A model generated the notes under the pieces. The model did not search any database. It was not told the origin of the DNA and saw only the letters and a program-made list of their open reading frames with translations. A stretch of DNA of 35,200 bases from positions 1-35,200 of the forward strand of contig NZ_NULG01000139.1 of NCBI RefSeq assembly GCF_002577195.1, read 5' to 3'. Every line of letters begins with the position of its first letter. The first letter of the stretch is position 1. Source of the DNA: Bacillus sp. AFS041924. Lineage in GTDB: Bacteria > Bacillota > Bacilli > Bacillales > Bacillaceae_G. Shown here piece after piece: positions 1 through 10,235 of this stretch. A program made the translations under genes and the position numbers.

Positions 1-325
<325 letters not shown>

Positions 326-1229
326 TTGAACTTAACCGATGTTTTTGATGAGTTTCTATTTTACAAGTTGAAAAGAATTACTCGATATGTACTATAGATA
401 GTTACCACCATGATTTTAAATGTTTATTGCATTTCTTAAATACAAATAGCCGCTCTACTAAGCTCCAAGATATGTCTCCTGCATTAATACGTCGCTTTAT
501 TCAAGATCAAGTAACTCGCCATAATGTGAAACCTAGAACTGTTCAAAGACGGATTTCTAGCTTGAAGTCATTTAATCGTTTTTGTTTAAAAGTTCAATTT
601 ACTACGAAGGATTTTACCGCTGGAATTGAAGTGCCAAAACATGATAAATTACTCCCTGTTTACATGTCGTTAAATGAATTGAAAATGCTTTTTAAATATT
701 TAGAAGATGATGATCGCTCTTCCTCTTTAAGAAATGAATTAATATTTAAGCTTTTTGCAACTAGTGGATGAGACGCCAGGAACTGGTTGATCTTACGTGG
801 CAGCAGATTGATTTTCATCATCAAACAATAAGAATCTTTGGTAAGGGTAAAAAAGAGCGTCTTCTCCCCCTTCATCCAATTGTCATTCCGCTTATATCTA
901 AATATCGTGATATTTTAAACGAAATTGAATTACACGGTTCCGAGCCAATTTTTTTAAATTCAAGAAAAGAAAAATTTAATCCTCGTGGTTTACACATATT
1001 GTTCAAAAGATCGCTAAAAGCCGCTGGTCTACCGCCTTCTCGATTTTCACTTCATCATTTAAGCCATACAATTTCAACACTACTTTTACAAGAAGCAAAA
1101 GAAAAGGTTGATTTAAGAACCTTACAAGAGTTACTTGATCATGAGTCATTAGCTACTACTTCTATCTATACTCATGTGGATTTTGAAATAAAGAAAAAAG
1201 CTATTTATTTGAATTGTGTTAGTAAATAA
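326..1229 (+). pseudogene. Tyrosine recombinase (XerC/XerD-like integrase), frameshifted and catalytically damaged
   Basis: The reading frame opens with TTG at 326 behind AGGAGG and encodes the start of a core-binding (SAM-like) domain. It runs into a stop after about 23 codons. Removing GT at 389-390 restores a continuous frame (TIDSYHHDF... onward). A second break at about 768, where one base is missing between 'agtgga' and 'tgagac', separates the N-terminal domain from the catalytic domain. The box I Arg (TSGMRRQEL) and the beta-strand Lys (GKGKKERLLPL) are present, as are the C-terminal LLDHESLATTSIYTHV region and its Tyr. The box II H-x-L-R motif reads HHLS: its Arg codon has become AGC (1062-1064). 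With two frameshifts and a lost catalytic Arg, this is a dead gene. Family assignment is firm; whether it was a Xer-type chromosomal enzyme or an element integrase cannot be told. Confidence 0.88.
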
Positions 1230-1230
1230 A

Positions 1231-1277
1231 AAAATTAGGAGGCTGTCCCAAAAGGTAGATTTCAGCCTCCTAATTTT
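1231..1277. terminator. Hairpin after the recombinase relic
   Basis: A perfect 14-bp inverted repeat, AAAATTAGGAGGCT (1231-1244) with AGCCTCCTAATTTT (1264-1277), flanked by A and T runs. It would serve as a terminator for both strands. The loop carries CTGTCCCAAAAGG, a sequence I associate with the ends of some transposons, so it could also be a trace of an insertion sequence. Confidence 0.65.
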
Positions 1278-1509
1278 AAAAAACAAAACGCAAGAATGTG
1301 CACTTCTCTCTGATTTGATTACTATTGAGTTTTTCATTTGATAGAAATTCAGAAAAAGCCTCATTAGCAGCTTGTGGATCTAGACCTGATAATTCACGAA
1401 CTAACTTTGCTTCAGGTTTCCCACAAATTCTTTTTCGTATTCTTCTTTTGAACCTAGTTCCATCCACAAAATTGATTCAAGTGTTTGTAAATCTTGAATT
1501 GTTAGAATT

Positions 1510-1512
<3 letters not shown>
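1276..1512 (-). pseudogene. hsdR: C-terminal relic of a type I restriction enzyme HsdR subunit
   Basis: Read on the minus strand, the upstream part encodes TIQDLQTLESILWMELGS and KEEYEKEF before hitting a stop. A neighbouring frame continues with LVRELSGLDPQAANEAFSEF and NEKLNSNQIR. Joined across one frameshift at about 1420, this matches the EcoEI/EcoKI-type C-terminal domain of HsdR, which interacts with the methylase complex. The family pattern is LGTxEdYE...lVRsivGLDxxAAxeAFseFLn...lNsxQIrF. Sequence after QIR is unrelated, and nothing of the helicase or nuclease domains remains upstream. It is a small decayed fragment. No hsdM or hsdS is visible nearby. The call rests on remembered family sequence, with no alignment run. 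Confidence 0.68.
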
Positions 1513-2714
<1,202 letters not shown>

Positions 2715-2886
2715 TTATCCAAGAAATAATATGTTTAAGTTTTTTAAGATTAGTATTTGTGAAACGATTACATTATTTCGTATTCTTATTATGCAATAAA
2801 TGAAAAAGCTACCGTTATCAAATTCTTATCAAATTATTGCCTAATTCTCTCAAGACACTTATTTTCATGAAAAATGTATATTAATT

Positions 2887-3300
2887 ATGTCTGATCAAAT
2901 ATATAATTTCCAAGCTGAACTCATTCAACTAATAGAGAGTCACACGGGCATAGATGGATCTCATACTACTGCTATTCCTTCTTTATTTTTCTCTCGTTAT
3001 TCAAATGTTACAAGACCGAATTATGGAGTTTACAAGCCTTCCTTATGCATTATCGTTCAAGGTAAGAAGGAGGTCGTGTTAGCAAGAGTATTGTTTAAAT
3101 AGTCCAGCCGATTACCTAATTGCCTCTGTTAACTTGCCAATTATCGAAATAGTCACAGAAGCTTCTATAGAAAATCCCTAATTGGCACTTAAAATGGAAT
3201 TTACCCCGAATCAAATCTTGGAAGTATTAAAGGATTCGGAACTTGCTTTTCATAATGATATTACTAAAAGAGGCATATTACCTATAGTTATAACTCTCAT
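2887..3300 (+). pseudogene. AraC-family transcriptional regulator, N-terminal domain only, broken
   Basis: ATG at 2887 opens an AraC_N-type ligand/cupin domain (SHTGIDGSHTTAIPSLFFSR, then NYGVYKPSLCIIVQGKKEVV), which is highly typical of Bacillus AraC-like regulators. The frame fails at about 3087, reading RVLFK and a stop at 3100-3102. The adjacent frame continues with SPADYLIASVNLP and then ENP. That frame has a TAA at 3178-3180 where the family has an aromatic residue, followed by LALKMEFTPNQILEVLKDSE. The two C-terminal helix-turn-helix motifs are absent and a terminator follows. It thus has one frameshift, one nonsense change and a deletion. It lies divergently from the aldo/keto reductase, a common regulator-target arrangement. 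Confidence 0.85.
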
Positions 3301-3310
3301 TAAAATTTAT

Positions 3311-3343
3311 AAACCGCTGCTAATAATTTATTAACAGCGGTTT
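3311..3343 (+). terminator. Rho-independent terminator after the AraC relic
   Basis: Stem AAACCGCTG (3311-3319) with CAGCGGTTT (3335-3343), running into a T tract. Confidence 0.85.
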
Positions 3344-3436
3344 TTTATTAGTTCAACATATGTGAAAACTAGCAAAAATTATGTGTTTCTATCATAAAAA
3401 AATTAATTTATCCCAATTAAAAAATTTTATTAAGTT

Positions 3437-5665
3437 TTAGATCGTCCTTTTCATTATATTCTTCCATAATTTTAGGCATCTCTCCCAATTTTCTTCCTGG
3501 CTAACTTGTTGATACAAGTATTGCTCATAATAGATCGTTAATTCTGTCATTTCGCTTGAAGAAAAAAGAGAATCAATATATTTTGCATAATTTCTAAGCG
3601 TTTCGTTTTCGTCACGCTTTAATCCATAACGAGCTAATTGACGTAATAATGTAAGGTAAAGTGATTCTAGTCTATCGTCTTTTTTACTAAAACGGTAAAT
3701 TAACATGAAAAAGTAAGGAAGCCATTTTCTACGATTTAGATAAATGATACCTATCATTGCAAGCATCAGTCCTAGAGAAAGAAAAATCTCTTTCGAACCA
3801 CTCATCATTGACTGCTTAATCTTCTGCCAAATATTAGAAAAGTAATTTGGTTTTTCAGCTTTCTTTGATTCTTCACCATTTACTCCATTTACTTCTTCAA
3901 GTTCATGCATCGGTTTATTTTTAATTACAGTTGTAGGTAAATCTTGTTGTTTGGTGGTAGATAAATTTTCGTTGCTGTTATTGATATTTAGTTCATTTGA
4001 AAAGCCTTTAGTAGGTTCGAATGCTACCCAGCCTTGATTTGGTAAAAATACCTCAACCCATGAGTGAGCGTTGTTAGCTTTCACTTCGTAAATTTGTTTT
4101 GATGAGTCTTCTTTACTGTTTCTAACATAATTACCTTCAGAGAATCCTTTAACCCAACGTGTTGGTATCCCTAGCGTTCTAAGCATTACTGCCATCGATG
4201 TTGAAAAATTATTACAATAACCACTTTTCGTGTCAAATAAAAATTGGTCCACATAATCAACATTCTTACCTGGAAAAGCTACATTCTTTTTAGTATATAT
4301 GTATTCATCTCGATCAAAGTAATTCTCTATTGCTTTCGCTTTGTCATACCAATTTGTTTTACCTATTGTAATTTGTTGCGCCAACTCACCTATTCTCTTA
4401 GGTAAATTTGCTGGTAATTGAGTATAATTTTGGTAAAAGACAGCATTGATCAAATTTGAATCAAGTTTTACTGTTTTGATTAAATCTTTTGCTTTATATC
4501 TAGGTATTTCATATTCTACTTCAAAACTGGCTGGAATTTCTGGAATGCTATTATTGAAATAGCTTATTCTGTCAATGGTTGTATCAAGTTTGAAAACATT
4601 TCGATCGGGTTTAAAAGGTAGAATTTTTACTACTTTTTTAATTCCTTCAGGATACATAATATAGTTATACTGATAGTTATCATAAATTTTGATTCTTGCT
4701 GTTTCAATTTTGGTCTCAATCGCATCTGGATAAGTATTTAACTTAACAAAATCTTCTTTTTTCATAGGACGCTGCGTCGATGCAGAATCAACCCAACCTC
4801 GACCTGTATAGGTGTCTTTAGTCTCCATTTTCCAATATATACTTTGATTTGATTCATATTGAAAAAGCGGGTTATCATTTCCTTTTATAGGCCCACCTAG
4901 TCTTGAATCATCGGTGTCGTATCCACCCGTATTTGTTCCTCCACCAGAGCCACCATTGTTATCCTTTTTTGATAGTTGGAAAGACCAATTTTGGAAAGTC
5001 CTGATTGGTGATGGCTTAGGAGCCAAGGTTCCAATTAGGACAAAAAGAGTAATCATACTAACGAGTGGAGCCAACCATTTTTTTACATATTCTGAATAAT
5101 AATGAACTCTTCCCTTTTCCATTAGATTGTCAAAAGTTAAAATACCCATAGTTGTAAAAGCAAGTATAACTGTTCGAACAATGGCAGTTTTGCCACCGTA
5201 GTCGGTAAGCGAATCTAATAGAGAAATATATAGAACTGTCAAAAGGAATAAGAAAAAAATCCACATGCGGTTTAAAAAGAAATTGATGAAATAGGCGATT
5301 ATAGAAAGTAAAAGTAAGAATAATAATGTCTTGAATTCGTTACTCAATTTATTAAAATGGCCAGTTGTAAGCCAAATAATGTTCTGAACTACATGTTTAA
5401 TGAAAATGAATATCCATTGAAAATGAAAGAAACCTAAATCGTAATAGAACTGATTAACGAAGGTTAAAACTAAGAATATATTTATTATCCATTGAAGGAT
5501 TCTTTTTACTTTAAAAAAAGATAATGAAAAAACTATTAACATGTATAACGTGAAGACTTTCATATGATACGTATTTGTTAAATGATCAATGGGCCTTACC
5601 CATTCCAATAACAATAAACAGCCATATGAATACAACAAAAATAAGGTGAAATTACTTTTTATCAT
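3437..5665 (-). CDS. yebA: Transglutaminase-like membrane protein, TgpA/YebA family
   Basis: 742 residues. The N-terminal ~215 residues form several membrane helices (TgpA N-terminal / DUF3488 type). An extracytoplasmic region begins with a Gly/Asn-rich linker (NNGGSGGGTNTGG). A transglutaminase core spans about 430-560, with Cys484 (SGYCNNFS), His534 (NNAHSWVEVFLP) and an acidic third residue, Glu550 (WVAFEPT), where many transglutaminases have Asp. A further transmembrane helix near 625 and a cytoplasmic DUF4129-like tail follow. Its ATG overlaps the stop of the DUF58 gene by four bases (ATGA), so the pair is translationally coupled. The gene order equals B. subtilis yeaC-yeaD-yebA. The in vivo substrate is unknown; this family is thought to act on proteins or peptides outside the membrane. 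Confidence 0.9.
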   Translation of the reverse strand: MIKSNFTLFLLYSYGCLLLLEWVRPIDHLTNTYHMKVFTLYMLIVFSLSFFKVKRILQWIINIFLVLTFVNQFYYDLGFFHFQWIFIFIKHVVQNIIWLTTGHFNKLSNEFKTLLFLLLLSIIAYFINFFLNRMWIFFLFLLTVLYISLLDSLTDYGGKTAIVRTVILAFTTMGILTFDNLMEKGRVHYYSEYVKKWLAPLVSMITLFVLIGTLAPKPSPIRTFQNWSFQLSKKDNNGGSGGGTNTGGYDTDDSRLGGPIKGNDNPLFQYESNQSIYWKMETKDTYTGRGWVDSASTQRPMKKEDFVKLNTYPDAIETKIETARIKIYDNYQYNYIMYPEGIKKVVKILPFKPDRNVFKLDTTIDRISYFNNSIPEIPASFEVEYEIPRYKAKDLIKTVKLDSNLINAVFYQNYTQLPANLPKRIGELAQQITIGKTNWYDKAKAIENYFDRDEYIYTKKNVAFPGKNVDYVDQFLFDTKSGYCNNFSTSMAVMLRTLGIPTRWVKGFSEGNYVRNSKEDSSKQIYEVKANNAHSWVEVFLPNQGWVAFEPTKGFSNELNINNSNENLSTTKQQDLPTTVIKNKPMHELEEVNGVNGEESKKAEKPNYFSNIWQKIKQSMMSGSKEIFLSLGLMLAMIGIIYLNRRKWLPYFFMLIYRFSKKDDRLESLYLTLLRQLARYGLKRDENETLRNYAKYIDSLFSSSEMTELTIYYEQYLYQQVSQEENWERCLKLWKNIMKRTI

Positions 5666-6879
5666 CGTATATCTCCCCCTGTAAAGGCCGCATTAAAATT
5701 ACCTTCACCTACAATGATTGTTCTCACCCCGTGAGCATTGGCGATTGAAATGAGTGATTTTTCTCTTTCAGTTACGATCATAGACTCTGCCTTAATGACA
5801 AATATTGTAAATGAGCCTTTTCTATTTTTAATAAAACTAGCTTTTTCGACCAATTTTTTCGATAATTGAGAGGTTATTAAGATATAAGATACACTTTGTT
5901 GTATGAAACGAAGTTCTTTTTCTAAAACCATCTCAATTGGTGAAGTATTATTTGTCTCTATTTTCGCAAGGTGATAAAAAAGCTTTTGAAAATGTCCTTC
6001 TCCCCCTCTAATTGGAAAACAATCTAGTCTTTTGTTATTTGTTAAAAGGCCAACCTGAATACCCTTTTTCAGGACAGTATGTAGAAAAGATGCTGTAAAC
6101 GACACAATTGATTCGAAAAGTTCATTTTGAGCACAATCCATTATGACAAACAGATCATTAGATTGTAATTCTTCAAACTCTTTTGTCATCATCTCATTTC
6201 GTTTAGCGGAAGCTTTCCAATTAATCCAGGAAAACCTGTCTCCAGACTGATATTCTCTTATACCTACAGCCATTGATGTATCCCGCTGAATATGATGACT
6301 ATACATTGTTGAGCCGTGATTATTTTGATGCTCAAGTGAACGATAATAAAGCTCCGAATACTGAGGATATACTACAAATCTATTAATAACAGTAAATTTT
6401 TTTTTCAATTCGAAAATACCAAGAGGATCACCAACCTTTATTGTTAAGGAATTAAACATGTACTCCCCACGTGGTAATTTGTGAAGCATATAATCAAAGG
6501 AACATTCCTTTTTAAAGCCAGCTAAAATCAACTCCTTTTTAAATTTTTGTTGATCAGTAGTTTGTAAATTATTTGAGTAATTTTCTTCTATAAAGAAATA
6601 AAATACAGGAAAAAAATTTGACTTTTTCACGGTTAAAATAACTTTTATCGGATCACCGACCTTGAAACCGTTTTTAGGAAGTTCTCTAGTCACTTTCAGA
6701 TTTTCCAACGGATAAAAAGATAATGCAACACAGTATAAGATAAATGGTAGAAAACTATAGAATAAAAACCAACTTACAAATCCTCCTTGAAACAAAGCAT
6801 TCAAAAACAGTACTGGTAATAGAAAATATAACAATAGGTACTTCCTTACTTTTTTGAGGACACGTAATTGTATTTTCAT
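5662..6879 (-). CDS. yeaD: DUF58 family protein (YeaD-like)
   Basis: 405 residues. Two hydrophobic segments near the N-terminus (about 13-30 and 34-55) anchor it. A beta-rich middle part follows, then the DUF58 signature around 208-245 (REYQSGDRFSWINWKASAKR) and a von Willebrand A-like fold (LFVIMDCAQNELFESIVSF). DUF58 proteins are regularly encoded between a MoxR ATPase and a transglutaminase-type membrane protein and are presumed to be its substrate or partner. The start codon overlaps the stop of the MoxR gene by one base (TAATG), and its stop overlaps the next start. All three genes therefore form one transcription unit. The precise function is unknown. Confidence 0.9.
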   Translation of the reverse strand: MKIQLRVLKKVRKYLLLYFLLPVLFLNALFQGGFVSWFLFYSFLPFILYCVALSFYPLENLKVTRELPKNGFKVGDPIKVILTVKKSNFFPVFYFFIEENYSNNLQTTDQQKFKKELILAGFKKECSFDYMLHKLPRGEYMFNSLTIKVGDPLGIFELKKKFTVINRFVVYPQYSELYYRSLEHQNNHGSTMYSHHIQRDTSMAVGIREYQSGDRFSWINWKASAKRNEMMTKEFEELQSNDLFVIMDCAQNELFESIVSFTASFLHTVLKKGIQVGLLTNNKRLDCFPIRGGEGHFQKLFYHLAKIETNNTSPIEMVLEKELRFIQQSVSYILITSQLSKKLVEKASFIKNRKGSFTIFVIKAESMIVTEREKSLISIANAHGVRTIIVGEGNFNAAFTGGDIR

Positions 6880-7838
6880 TATAATTTCACTTTCCTTTTA
6901 ACAGGTACAGAAATCTTTTTAACAATATTTTTAATAATTTTTTCAGCAGTAATTCCTTCAAATTTTGATTCTGAATTTAAAATAATTCGGTGGGACAATA
7001 CAAATGGAGCTAGATATTGTATATCATCTGGTAAAACGTAATCACGTCCGTACATGAATGCATATGCTTGTCCCGCTTTCATAAGTGCGATTGAACCTCT
7101 TGGGCTAGAACCCAAATAAACATTTCCGTCCTGTCTCGTACGATTAACAATACTCACAATATAATGCTTAATTGATTCATCGATAAAAACATACTTCATT
7201 TCCTTTTGAAGAGACAGTAAACCATCAATGTCAATGACAGGTTTTAACTCTTCAATTGGAGGGATATTTTGCAACCTATTTAATATTTCTAATTCTTCAT
7301 CTATTGTCGGATATCCCATTGACATCTTTAATAAAAATCGATCTAGTTGTGCTTCAGGAAGTGGATATGTACCTTCATATTCAATTGGATTTTGTGTCGC
7401 CATTACGAAAAAAGGCTTGGCTAGTTCATAGGTTATCCCGTCAATTGTTATACTGGCTTCCTCCAAACCTTCTAATAGTGCAGACTGTGTTTTTGGAGAT
7501 GTTCGGTTAATTTCATCAGCAAGGATAATATTTCCCATCAAAGGTCCTGGATGGAACTGAAACTCCATTTCTTTTGGATTATAAATAGAAACCCCTGTTA
7601 CATCTGAAGGCAACAAGTCAGGAGTAAATTGAATTCTTCGGAAATTTGCATTAACGGATTTAGCAAGTGCTTTTACCAGCATTGTTTTCCCAACACCCGG
7701 AACATCTTCCAATAAAACATGCCCTCCTGCAAGAAGAGCTACCAAACTAAGTTCGACTTCCTTTCTTTTTCCGATCATTACATTTTCGATATTTGTCATT
7801 ATATTTTTAATTTCAGGATGCATTTTTTCGATGACCAC
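6879..7838 (-). CDS. yeaC: MoxR family AAA+ ATPase (YeaC-like)
   Basis: 319 residues, a full-length MoxR ATPase. Walker A is GGHVLLEDVPGVGKTMLVKA (about 33-52), Walker B is GNIILADEINR, sensor 1 is FFVMATQNPIEYEGTYPLPE, and a C-terminal lid follows. MoxR proteins act as chaperone-like ATPases that mature or assemble a partner containing a DUF58/VWA domain. The start is taken as GTG at 7838, 9 nt after a strong AAGGAGG; an internal ATG at 7823 has no site of its own. It is the first gene of the three-gene operon. Confidence 0.93.
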   Translation of the reverse strand: MVIEKMHPEIKNIMTNIENVMIGKRKEVELSLVALLAGGHVLLEDVPGVGKTMLVKALAKSVNANFRRIQFTPDLLPSDVTGVSIYNPKEMEFQFHPGPLMGNIILADEINRTSPKTQSALLEGLEEASITIDGITYELAKPFFVMATQNPIEYEGTYPLPEAQLDRFLLKMSMGYPTIDEELEILNRLQNIPPIEELKPVIDIDGLLSLQKEMKYVFIDESIKHYIVSIVNRTRQDGNVYLGSSPRGSIALMKAGQAYAFMYGRDYVLPDDIQYLAPFVLSHRIILNSESKFEGITAEKIIKNIVKKISVPVKRKVKL

Positions 7839-8589
7839 GTTTTTAATCCTCCTTAAAGTGTAGTAGTTTGTTAAAATAATAGCTTTTCATTTCATTGTTC
7901 GATTCCAACTAGGGATAATGTGCAAGGAGTATTAAAAATAAATAGTAACTAGTTAATAGACTTATTAAATAAACCAATTAGAATAAATACAAATCGTTTG
8001 AATTGCAGGCGGTTAGAAGCAAAATAATTACTAAACTTCATTTTTACAATAAAAGTACAATTTTCATACTCCAAATAATGATCATGCAGACTATGGGAAT
8101 CGTTATCTAAAGTATAGTATAATTTCAATAAAATTTCGATAATTTAAAATATTCACATAGGAAATAATTCCTATTTAATTGTTTTCAATTAGTTATTTAG
8201 TGGTTTCACTTTTTGTTAAGTATTAACATATGAAAAAGATCTTCTAAAAAGGAAAATCCTTCAATTATTATTCTGGAACATTCACAGTAAATGTGCCATT
8301 GATCAAAAAAATCCAAATAACATTTCGATTGCTACATATGGAAAGTAATATTTATACTTCAAACAATTTAGGAAAAGAATGGCTAGAAATCGTGAAAAAA
8401 TAATACAGATCTTTAATTAATTTCTCAATATAGATCGTACAAAATGTATGGTTTACTTTTATAGTTTGTGCATTTCTATTAAGTGAATTAATAATCTAGT
8501 AATCAATAAAAACAGAAAAAATAAACAAAAACTCTAATCACCTATAAAAAAGGGATTATTGTTTTTGCTTTCTATTAAAAGGACATATT
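7839..8589. other. Gene-free AT-rich gap
   Basis: There is no convincing gene on either strand. A frame from ATG 8230 to a stop at 8401-8403 (58 codons) has an in-frame stop at codon 6 and no recognisable family. It could be a decayed small gene, but the evidence is thin. The yeaC promoter should lie in the first 150 bases. Confidence 0.45.
8526..8567 (-). terminator. Terminator of the YdhK-like gene
   Basis: Hairpin CAAAAAC-TC-TAATC (8526-8539) with GATTA-TT-GTTTTTG (8554-8567), with a 2x2 internal loop. On the minus strand it is followed by a T-rich run (TTTATTTTTT). Confidence 0.55.
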
Positions 8590-9126
8590 TTATTTATTAA
8601 TAGGGGACAGTTCAGATTCTGTCACCCATTTATGATTTTTAACCACTTTTCCGACATTAGTCGGCTTGAAATCAATCATGTAGACTGTAGTATGCTCTGC
8701 AGAATCGATCGTTGCTTTTGCGCCTTTCATACCTTTCATATGATCTGCATTTAATGTGACTTCTGCTAGTTCAAATTGTTTATTATCTGCTTCTTTAATT
8801 TCTTCTCGTATAACCCATTTATGATTAGGAACCTTTTTTCCACCAGTCGTTGGGGTATAGGTAACTGCATAGGCTATTGTATCATAGGCACCCACAATCG
8901 TTGCTTCGGCACCTTTCATACCCTCCATATGACCTTCAGTGATTGTTGCTTTACTTCCAATTTTATAAGTTGGATTCTCCGCTACTTTCAAACCCATTGG
9001 AACTTCGCTTGTACCTGAATGCTCCATTTTGGAATGTTCCATCTTCGTTTCAGTATTACCACATCCATATAATACCAGTGCAGTGATTAATGATAAAACG
9101 CCAACAATAAACTTCTTTATTTTCAT
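8590..9126 (-). CDS. ydhK: YdhK/DUF1541 family lipoprotein
   Basis: 178 residues. It has a lipoprotein signal peptide with the lipobox LYGC (Cys22), a short Met/His-rich linker (TKMEHSKMEHSG), and two tandem DUF1541 repeats of about 55 residues. Each repeat contains H-M-x-G-M-K-G-A-x-A-T-I and ends in NHKWV (about 65-110 and 127-172). It should be tethered to the outer face of the membrane. The Met/His-rich linker and HMxGMKGA motifs suggest metal (for example copper) binding, but that is inference. ATG at 9126 has a GGGGTG site. It stands alone, divergent from the two-component operon. Confidence 0.88.
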   Translation of the reverse strand: MKIKKFIVGVLSLITALVLYGCGNTETKMEHSKMEHSGTSEVPMGLKVAENPTYKIGSKATITEGHMEGMKGAEATIVGAYDTIAYAVTYTPTTGGKKVPNHKWVIREEIKEADNKQFELAEVTLNADHMKGMKGAKATIDSAEHTTVYMIDFKPTNVGKVVKNHKWVTESELSPINK

Positions 9127-9434
9127 ATTTTCACCCCATTAATTTTAAAGACATCATACCACCTAGTATAATGGCCTTTTATTAATTCATAAAACAGTAG
9201 TACATAATGTTAATTTTACATTGTCACCCTTTTTAATACTGGACCAGAGCTGCACCGTTAATTGTTCAAACAAAGTACATAGCCACCATTTTTAAGATTT
9301 TGCTATCCAACCTTTGCTATAAGGGTCACTTTAAGGCATTATATGATTTGTAGTGGCTTACCCGCTTAACCCTTTAAATCTATTTTGTATCCTTTGATTT
9401 TCCCCCTTTTCACACGTAGTGTAAGATATGTTTG

Positions 9435-9500
9435 TGCAGATATCGTGCAGAAACGTTGAAAAAAAAGAAAAATCTCTATTAAATCTGCATATTTTCTGCA
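9435..9500. promoter_or_regulatory. Symmetric array of four TGCAGA boxes, candidate response-regulator operator
   Basis: TGCAGA occurs at 9435-9440 and 9446-9451, and its complement TCTGCA at 9484-9489 and 9495-9500. Within each pair the boxes are spaced exactly 11 bp start to start. The two pairs are mirror images about 9467.5. OmpR/PhoB-type regulators bind direct repeats with 11-bp spacing, and the array lies just upstream of the OmpR-type gene. An autoregulatory site is therefore the simplest reading (inference). Confidence 0.55.
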
Positions 9501-9546
9501 AAATTATATGTTAACCTTAAAGAAAAATTTAATGGGGAGTTTACGA

Positions 9547-10218
9547 ATGATTTCAATACTATTAGTTGATGATGAACCTAGAATGCTTGATTTACTTTCG
9601 CTCTATCTTATTCCTCTTAATTTTAATTGTACAAAAGCGCATTCAGGTGAAGAAGCAATTACGAGATTAACAGAGCATCCTTTTGACTTAGTTTTACTCG
9701 ATGTCATGATGCCTAATATGGATGGATGGGAAACGTTAGAAAAAATAAGGGAATTTAGCAATGTTCCGATCATTATGGTGACAGCGCGTGATCAAAAAAG
9801 CGATATCGTTAAAGGACTAAAATATGGTTCAGATGATTATATTACAAAGCCATTTCATGAAGAGGAGCTTGTAGAAAGAATAAAAGCAATATTAAGAAGA
9901 ACCTTGCCTAAAGAACGAATTAAGTTTAAAGGAATGGTGTGGGATCAACAAAAGCATCTTGTAACATACGAGGAATATCCAATTCCCCTTACTCCAATCG
10001 AATTCTCACTACTTGGATTATTCCTAAGTAATTTAAATCATGTATTCAGTAGGGATCATTTAATTCAAAAAGTGTGGGGATTTCAAACTATTACAGATGG
10101 ACGAACAGTTGATTCGCATATCAGAAATTTAAGAGATAAACTAAGAAAAACCTCATTTCCAATAGATCAGTATTTATTATCCATTTACGGAGTTGGTTAC
10201 AAATGGGTATCACACTAA
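9547..10218 (+). CDS. OmpR/PhoB-family response regulator
   Basis: About 223 residues from the ATG at 9547, which sits 7 nt after GGGGAG (9534-9539). An earlier in-frame ATG at 9508 lacks a Shine-Dalgarno site. The receiver domain shows the acidic pair (LLVDDEP), the phospho-acceptor Asp in LLDVMMPNMDGWE, the Thr switch in IMVTARD and the conserved Lys in DDYITKPF. The C-terminal winged helix (from about 130) ends with the family signature around DGRTVDSHIRNLRDKLR and YGVGYKWVSH. It is the DNA-binding partner of the kinase 17 nt downstream. The stimulus is unknown. The four-box array upstream suggests it controls its own operon. Confidence 0.93.
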   Translation: MISILLVDDEPRMLDLLSLYLIPLNFNCTKAHSGEEAITRLTEHPFDLVLLDVMMPNMDGWETLEKIREFSNVPIIMVTARDQKSDIVKGLKYGSDDYITKPFHEEELVERIKAILRRTLPKERIKFKGMVWDQQKHLVTYEEYPIPLTPIEFSLLGLFLSNLNHVFSRDHLIQKVWGFQTITDGRTVDSHIRNLRDKLRKTSFPIDQYLLSIYGVGYKWVSH

Positions 10219-10235
10219 CATATTGATGGTGAATT

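Noticed and set aside
326-1229. Active integrase of a prophage or island
   Set aside because: It has two frameshifts and no box II Arg. No phage or conjugation genes and no att-like repeats are visible around it.
8230-8403. Possible small gene in the 0.75-kb gap
   Set aside because: There is an in-frame stop at codon 6, no clear ribosome site and no recognisable product.
9508-9546. Upstream start of the response regulator
   Set aside because: It would add 13 residues before the receiver domain; the ribosome site GGGGAG lies inside it and fits the ATG at 9547.
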